Positions 59,477-64,000 of a stretch of DNA of 64,000 bases are shown piece by piece. The stretch spans positions 28,222-92,221 of the forward strand of contig QANU01002056.1 in NCBI GenBank assembly GCA_003254905.1, written 5' to 3'. A model generated the notes under the pieces. That model searched no databases and had not been told where the DNA came from. It saw only the letters and a program-made list of their open reading frames with translations. Position 1 is the first letter of the stretch. Each line of letters opens with the position of its first letter. The stretch comes from Nissolia schottii. Its lineage: Eukaryota > Streptophyta > Magnoliopsida > Fabales > Fabaceae. The position numbers and the translations under genes were made by a program.

Positions 59477-61172
59477 AAACATAATAAAATAGGTCTCAAC
59501 ATATTCCCTCTTCACCAAGTTAGACTCTCTCTCCTTTACTCACACTCTTTCACTCTAGTGTGCAGCGGTTGAATAATAGAAACATGTATCAACATAATAG
59601 AAATATGTATCAACATAATGAAATAGGTATCAACATATTATAAATGTATACGAACGTTTATAAAAAAAATTATCAACGTTTTTTTAACATCGATGCATTT
59701 ATAATATATTGATACCTATTTCAGATAATTTATTGTATTTTGTGGAGAGATTGAGAGCAAGAGAGGGTGGTTTGACAAAGAAAGAAGATTAACAATGATT
59801 AATTTTTTTATTGTATTTTGTGATCCCCATTAAATATTATTGTCATGTTTTACAATATATGTGTATATTTAATGTGAAAAAAACATTTCTCTCTTTTTTT
59901 TTACATAAGTATGTAGTATTATTTTGTAGGAAAACCCTTAATTTAGTCCCTCTCGATTTTCATTTCGGTCAACTTGGTTCTTGCTACTATCTTAATGATA
60001 ACGATGTTTGATTATTTAGACTGATGCACTAAATTCAATTTTTGAATTACTAATTAATAACACGGTTCAAATATATATATATATATATAATAAATATAAT
60101 TATTATAATATTATATCACAATAATACTAATAGTTTAATATCAAAGTTGACCTCTAACTAAAGGGACTCGAGTTTGAGTCTTACCTCACATCAAAAGATG
60201 AACTTTTTTTTTAACAAAGGACATTCTTTTTTCTTACCAGCGGCACTTTTTAAAAATTTTAAAATACTCTTTTGATGAGTTGAGAGGTAAAGAAAAATAC
60301 AAAAAATGTTATTTAAGCTATAGAAAAGTATAGACAATTTATATTTCCTTTTACAGCATAGTATGGATTCCATCATGCACTTAATAGATCTTATGAGGTG
60401 TTAGACAAGAAATGATAGTGTGTCTATGACTTTTCAATAATCTAAATAACACTAAAAGAAAAAATTAAACCGATAGCTATGCAGCATGCCCTTTAGCGAG
60501 CCGGCCGTCCATTTAGAATAACTGCTGCCAATCACCTTATGCCACATTATCACATCGTAACGAATGGTAATAGTGAAGTTTTAATTAATACTCATTTGTT
60601 GCATTAATTATTACATTAAAGATATAAAAACAATAATAAATGATTTTTTTTTTTTCAATCGGTAACAATTAATTCCTTTCACCGATATAAATATACTTTC
60701 AATAAAAAAAAAATTCATATACATAAACAAAATTTAAATATTAGGCAAATATTTAAGAAACTCAACGACGTGATAAGCTTTAAATAAGATATATACATGG
60801 TTATCAAACTCGCGAGTTTAAGTAAACTCGTGGAGCCTCCGTAAACTCGGATCGTAAACTAGGATCGTAAACTCGTACGAGTTTACCTATTATTAAAAAA
60901 ATATTAAAAANGTGGGGGCAAAAAGAAAATCTAATAGAGGCCACAAGAACTTGTGGCCAGGAACGGAAACCCCCATCTGACGTGGCACTCATACCTCGTT
61001 TATACGGAGATCAATATCCCATTCCTCCTCCCTCCCTACCTCTCTCTCTCTCTCTCTATACTGACACACAGACACACACAAAATTCAGATCCCCCAACCC
61101 TCCAAGTGCGCGCCTTTTTTCCTTCTCTTTCGTTCCTCTGTTCCGAATATCGATCCCCACACCACACACAAA
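59477..61172. other. Intergenic DNA and CDF 5' region
   Basis: AT-rich. 59575-59710 repeats TATCAACATAATrAAATA-like strings. 60807-60881 has tandem and palindromic GTAAACTCG units. One undetermined base is at 60911. 61039-61060 is a (CT)n run in what is probably the CDF 5' UTR, with ACACACAGACACACAC directly after. Confidence 0.5.
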
Positions 61173-64000
61173 ATGCAGGATAAGGGATTTGAGGACGCCA
61201 CCACCAACAACAACGCTATTAGGCTCTTCGGCCAGAAGATTCCCTTCCCCGGAGATGCTGATGATATTCCTCCCCCCGACCACCCTCACTCGCCGGCCTC
61301 CATGGACTTTGCTGACAAACAAGAAGAAGAAGAAGTAGAAGAAGAAGAAGAAGAAGAAGAAGAAGAAATATATGAAGAAGAAGAAGAAGAAGATGAACAA
61401 GAAGAAGAGACTAACGGGGAGAAAGACCAACATCACAAGGTACGGTTATTGTTGCCGTTGTAGTTGTTGTGAGTGAGAAGAAAACCTTTTAGAGAGACAA
61501 AGCTCTGTTCTTGACATGTGTAGAGAAACATGTCGAGCTCCTGTAGCTCCTCTTGCCCTAATTTTTCCCCACTTTTCTGCCTTTTTCAAATTTCTCTTCC
61601 TGTTTTTCGTTTTTTTCTTGGAATTTCTCTGTTTTTTGAATGAGCATTAAAGCGATTTATTTTTGTTGTTGTTTTGGTATCATTTATTTCGATTGAGAAT
61701 TAGTGTTGTTCGTGTTTCCAATTGCGAGATTTAGGGCTTCGTTGCTGATCTATTAGTTTCGGTGTTTGGAACTTAAGACTGTCAGATTGTTGGGAAAAAT
61801 AATTCCCCAAAGCTCCTCCTTCCCTTGCTAAGGGAATCGGAGCAAAGTTTGATTCCGCCCTTCATAAACAGTAAAGTTTTCTTAATTTCTGAGTTTCTGA
61901 TTGCTGGTTCAATTTTTTATATGGAATATCTTTGACATATGAGTGCTGATTACAACTTTTTACTGAACAATTTTAGTGAGAAAATTGTACATGACCTTGT
62001 CATGTGTATACAACTCTACCGTTGATTTTGTCCTTTTTGAAGTTTTTACCCTTTTACTTTATTAATGATATAGATGGAGTTAACCTTTAAATTTGTCCTT
62101 AAGGTTGACAGCATCGTTTAAGTTTATCCCTAAGTTATGAAAAATATCAAATTCGTTCTGAGTTTATAAAAAGTCGATCAAATTAGTCTTTCGGCGTCAG
62201 TCTAACCTAATTTGGTTAACTTTTGACAACTTTGGGGACATATTTGATACTTTCCATAGTTTGGCAATGAACTTGACCGGTGCGTCCAACCTTATGGACG
62301 GAATTTGAAGCAAGCCATGTGCAATTTCTGTGTAAGATGATGCTCTCCAATTTTAGTCCAATCTGTCCAACCATGACTATTTCTTTATCGATTAACTTTG
62401 TTGTTTCAACTTTCGGTACTTATACTGTCTCTAGCTGCTTAAGATCAGTACTTTCTGTTGGCACAGTCCTACTCCTACCCAAACCCCTCTAAATGGTACT
62501 GCGTTGTATTGTTTAATTAGGTCTTTTCATTTATTTAGGTACTGTGTTGAAGAGTATGTTTATACTGTGGAATAGAGTAAGAATGTTCTAATTGGCAATT
62601 TATATAGGGTTTCCTTGAATAGCATGGCTTTCATTCAAATAATTGCCAATGTTCTTTGTGTTATAATATCATTTCGACTCTTAAAAGTTGTGAATCTTAA
62701 TATATATCTTGGTTTTATACTTTTATTTATGTGGTATAAATTTCATTGATTAAGCCAAGCTTTTTGTGTCAAATTATCAGGATCCAGCAACTGAAGGAGT
62801 TACTGAGAAAGAGCAAGAGGGTGACCCTCCTCCTAACGCAGAAGAAGCTAAGAATTTAGCCAGATCGCCTGAGGCTGTGGTGAACCCGAAGACACCTACC
62901 ATAGAAGAAGAAGCTGCAAAATTAAAAGGTGACAAGTCAGAGAAGGAACAAGGCGATGCATCCAACTCGCAAGACCTGAAAACACTGAAGAAGCCAGATA
63001 AGATTCTTCCATGCCCCCGCTGCAATAGCATGGACACTAAATTCTGCTACTACAACAATTACAACGTCAACCAGCCTCGTTACTTCTGCAAAGCCTGCCA
63101 ACGATACTGGACTGCGGGCGGCACCATGAGGAATGTGCCAGTCGGGGCAGGAAGGCGAAAGAACAAGAACTCTTCCTCCCATTACCGCCACATCACAATC
63201 TCTGAGGCTCTTCAAGCAGCTAGAATCGATGCTCCTAATGGGACTCATCTCCCTCAATTGAAAAGCAATGGTAGAGTCCTCAGCTTTGGACTAGATTCAC
63301 CAATCTGTGATTCCATGACATCTGTCCTCAACCTTGGAGAGAAAAAGGTTCCCAATGGCACAAGAAACGGGTTCCATCATGGCCTCGAGGATCAAAGACT
63401 AAAAGTTCCTTGCAAAAGTGGGGAAAACGGCGATGACTGCACGAATTCTTCTTCCATTACTGCTTCAAATCCAATGGGAGAAAGTAGCAAAGGTACTCTC
63501 CAAGAACCGGTGCTACAAAACAATGGTTTCCTTCCGCAAGTTCCATGCCTTGCCAGTGTTCCTTGGCCTTATCCCTGGAATGCTCCAGTTCCCTCACCGG
63601 CTTTGTGTCCTTCAGGATTTCCACCAGTTCCATTCTATCCTGCTGCCTTTTGGAACTGCAGCATGCCAGGGAATTGGAATGTTCCATGGTTTCCCTCACA
63701 TTCCTCTTCTTCAAACCCAATGTCTCCAGGCTCCGGACCGAATTCTCCAACCTTAGGGAAGCACTCAAGGGATGGTGACATGGTTAACCAAGACTCCTTG
63801 AGCAAAGAAGAGCCACCAAAGCAGAGAAACGGTTCTGTTTTGGTTCCCAAAACCTTGAGAATCGACGATCCAAATGAAGCTGCAAAGAGTTCTATATGGG
63901 CAACTCTTGGAATCAAGAATGAATCAGCCAGTGGGAAAGGCATGTTTAAGGCCTTCCAACCAAACAAGGAAGAAAGAAATCATGTTGAAGCCTCTTCAGT
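61173..64000 (+). CDS. CDF: Cyclic DOF factor (CDF-type Dof transcription factor), 3' end cut by window
   Basis: A DNA-binding repressor that binds AAAG sites in CONSTANS/FT-type promoters and is degraded by FKF1-GI in the light. Exon 1 is 61173-61439 (89 aa) and exon 2 runs from 62781 past the window end (residues 90-495 seen). N-terminal [11 protein letters not shown] (15-25) is the KLFG-like motif proposed to bind TOPLESS. The Dof zinc finger spans Cys167, Cys170, Cys192 and Cys195 (C-X2-C-X21-C-X2-C), with [19 protein letters not shown] after it. CDF-specific C-terminal motifs are all present: [32 protein letters not shown] and [20 protein letters not shown]. An acidic tract (EEEE..., about 51-79) is unusually long. 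Only a short C-terminal tail should be missing. Confidence 0.95.
61318..61412 (+). repeat. GAA-rich repeat coding a poly-Glu tract
   Basis: Imperfect (GAA)n inside CDF exon 1, coding about 29 residues of which nearly all are Glu, with one Ile-Tyr, Val and Asp interruption. It keeps the frame. Confidence 0.95.
61440..62780 (+). other. CDF intron 1
   Basis: A 1341-bp phase-0 intron bounded by AAG|GTACGG and TTATCAG|GAT. It contains one fold-back element. The long first intron of CDF genes often carries regulatory sequence, but none is identified here. Confidence 0.85.
62089..62306. repeat. Fold-back MITE-like element in the CDF intron
   Basis: Left arm AAATTTGTCCTTAAGGTTGA continues through TTATGAAAAATATCAAATTC. 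The minus strand of the right arm reads AAATTCCGTCCATAAGGTTG and continues through CTATGGAAAGTATCAAATAT. Arms are about 95 bp. It belongs to the same family as the element in GDSL intron 3. Confidence 0.7.

Noticed and set aside
61056..61436. Phenylalanine-rich minus-strand frame opposite CDF exon 1
   Set aside because: Reverse reading of the GAA repeat in a well-supported CDF exon.
1..64000. Search for CRISPR arrays, bacterial operons, rRNA or intact tRNA genes
   Set aside because: None seen. The genome type is plant nuclear; the only tRNA-like sequence is the SINE head in INTS9 intron 9.

Overview
The window looks like nuclear DNA of a flowering plant, a eudicot. Genes are split by GT-AG introns, intergenic DNA is very AT-rich, and most of the sequence is decayed transposable elements of plant type (Helitron, Ty1/copia, Ty3/gypsy, LINE, SINE, mariner, hAT and fold-back MITEs). 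Several repeats resemble ones I associate with legumes, but that is an impression only. One ambiguous base (n) lies at 60911.

Five protein genes look intact or nearly so. (1) Minus, 8027-9915: CHLP, plastid geranylgeranyl reductase, two exons, 465 aa. (2) Plus, 17236-19713: a secreted GDSL esterase/lipase, five exons, 368 aa. (3) Minus, 23337-23788: a small gene of three tiny exons (94, 65 and 102 bp) encoding an 86-aa secreted precursor. It ends in DYPPSGANGRHTPRAP, which matches the PSY (plant peptide containing sulfated tyrosine) pattern. This is the most interesting item, because none of its exons is long enough to be found by simple ORF calling. (4) Plus, 38684-43738: the plant homologue of Integrator subunit 9, eleven exons, 693 aa, whose first coding exon is only nine bases. 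(5) Plus, 61173 to beyond the window end: a cyclic DOF factor (CDF) with an unusual acidic tract coded by a GAA-rich repeat.

Layout: 1-3100 is non-coding. 3116-7707 is a decayed autonomous Helitron (Rep plus PIF1-like helicase) with a recognisable 3' hairpin. 8027-9915 is CHLP. 10512-16089 holds copia, mariner, Stowaway and Helitron remnants, ending in a copia LTR. 17162-19713 is the GDSL gene with its TATA box. 19714-23336 is intergenic with two MITEs. 23337-23873 is the PSY-like gene and its TATA box. 25100-31230 holds a fold-back element and nested gypsy LTR sequence. 31231-35390 holds two fold-back elements. 35390-38455 is a LINE carrying an hAT insertion with an 8-bp target duplication. 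38684-43738 is INTS9, with a SINE in intron 9. 46141-48160 resembles a long Ogre/Tat-type LTR. 48160-55074 is low-complexity intergenic DNA. 55075-59476 holds a LINE 3' end and a small LTR element with gag only. 61173 to the end is CDF.

The genes are not an operon-like set. CHLP supplies phytyl diphosphate for chlorophyll and tocopherols, the GDSL enzyme and the peptide are secreted, INTS9 works in 3'-end processing of snRNA, and CDF is a photoperiod transcription factor. From memory, CHLP and a GDSL lipase are also neighbours in Arabidopsis (At1g74470/At1g74460), so the left part may be an old syntenic block.
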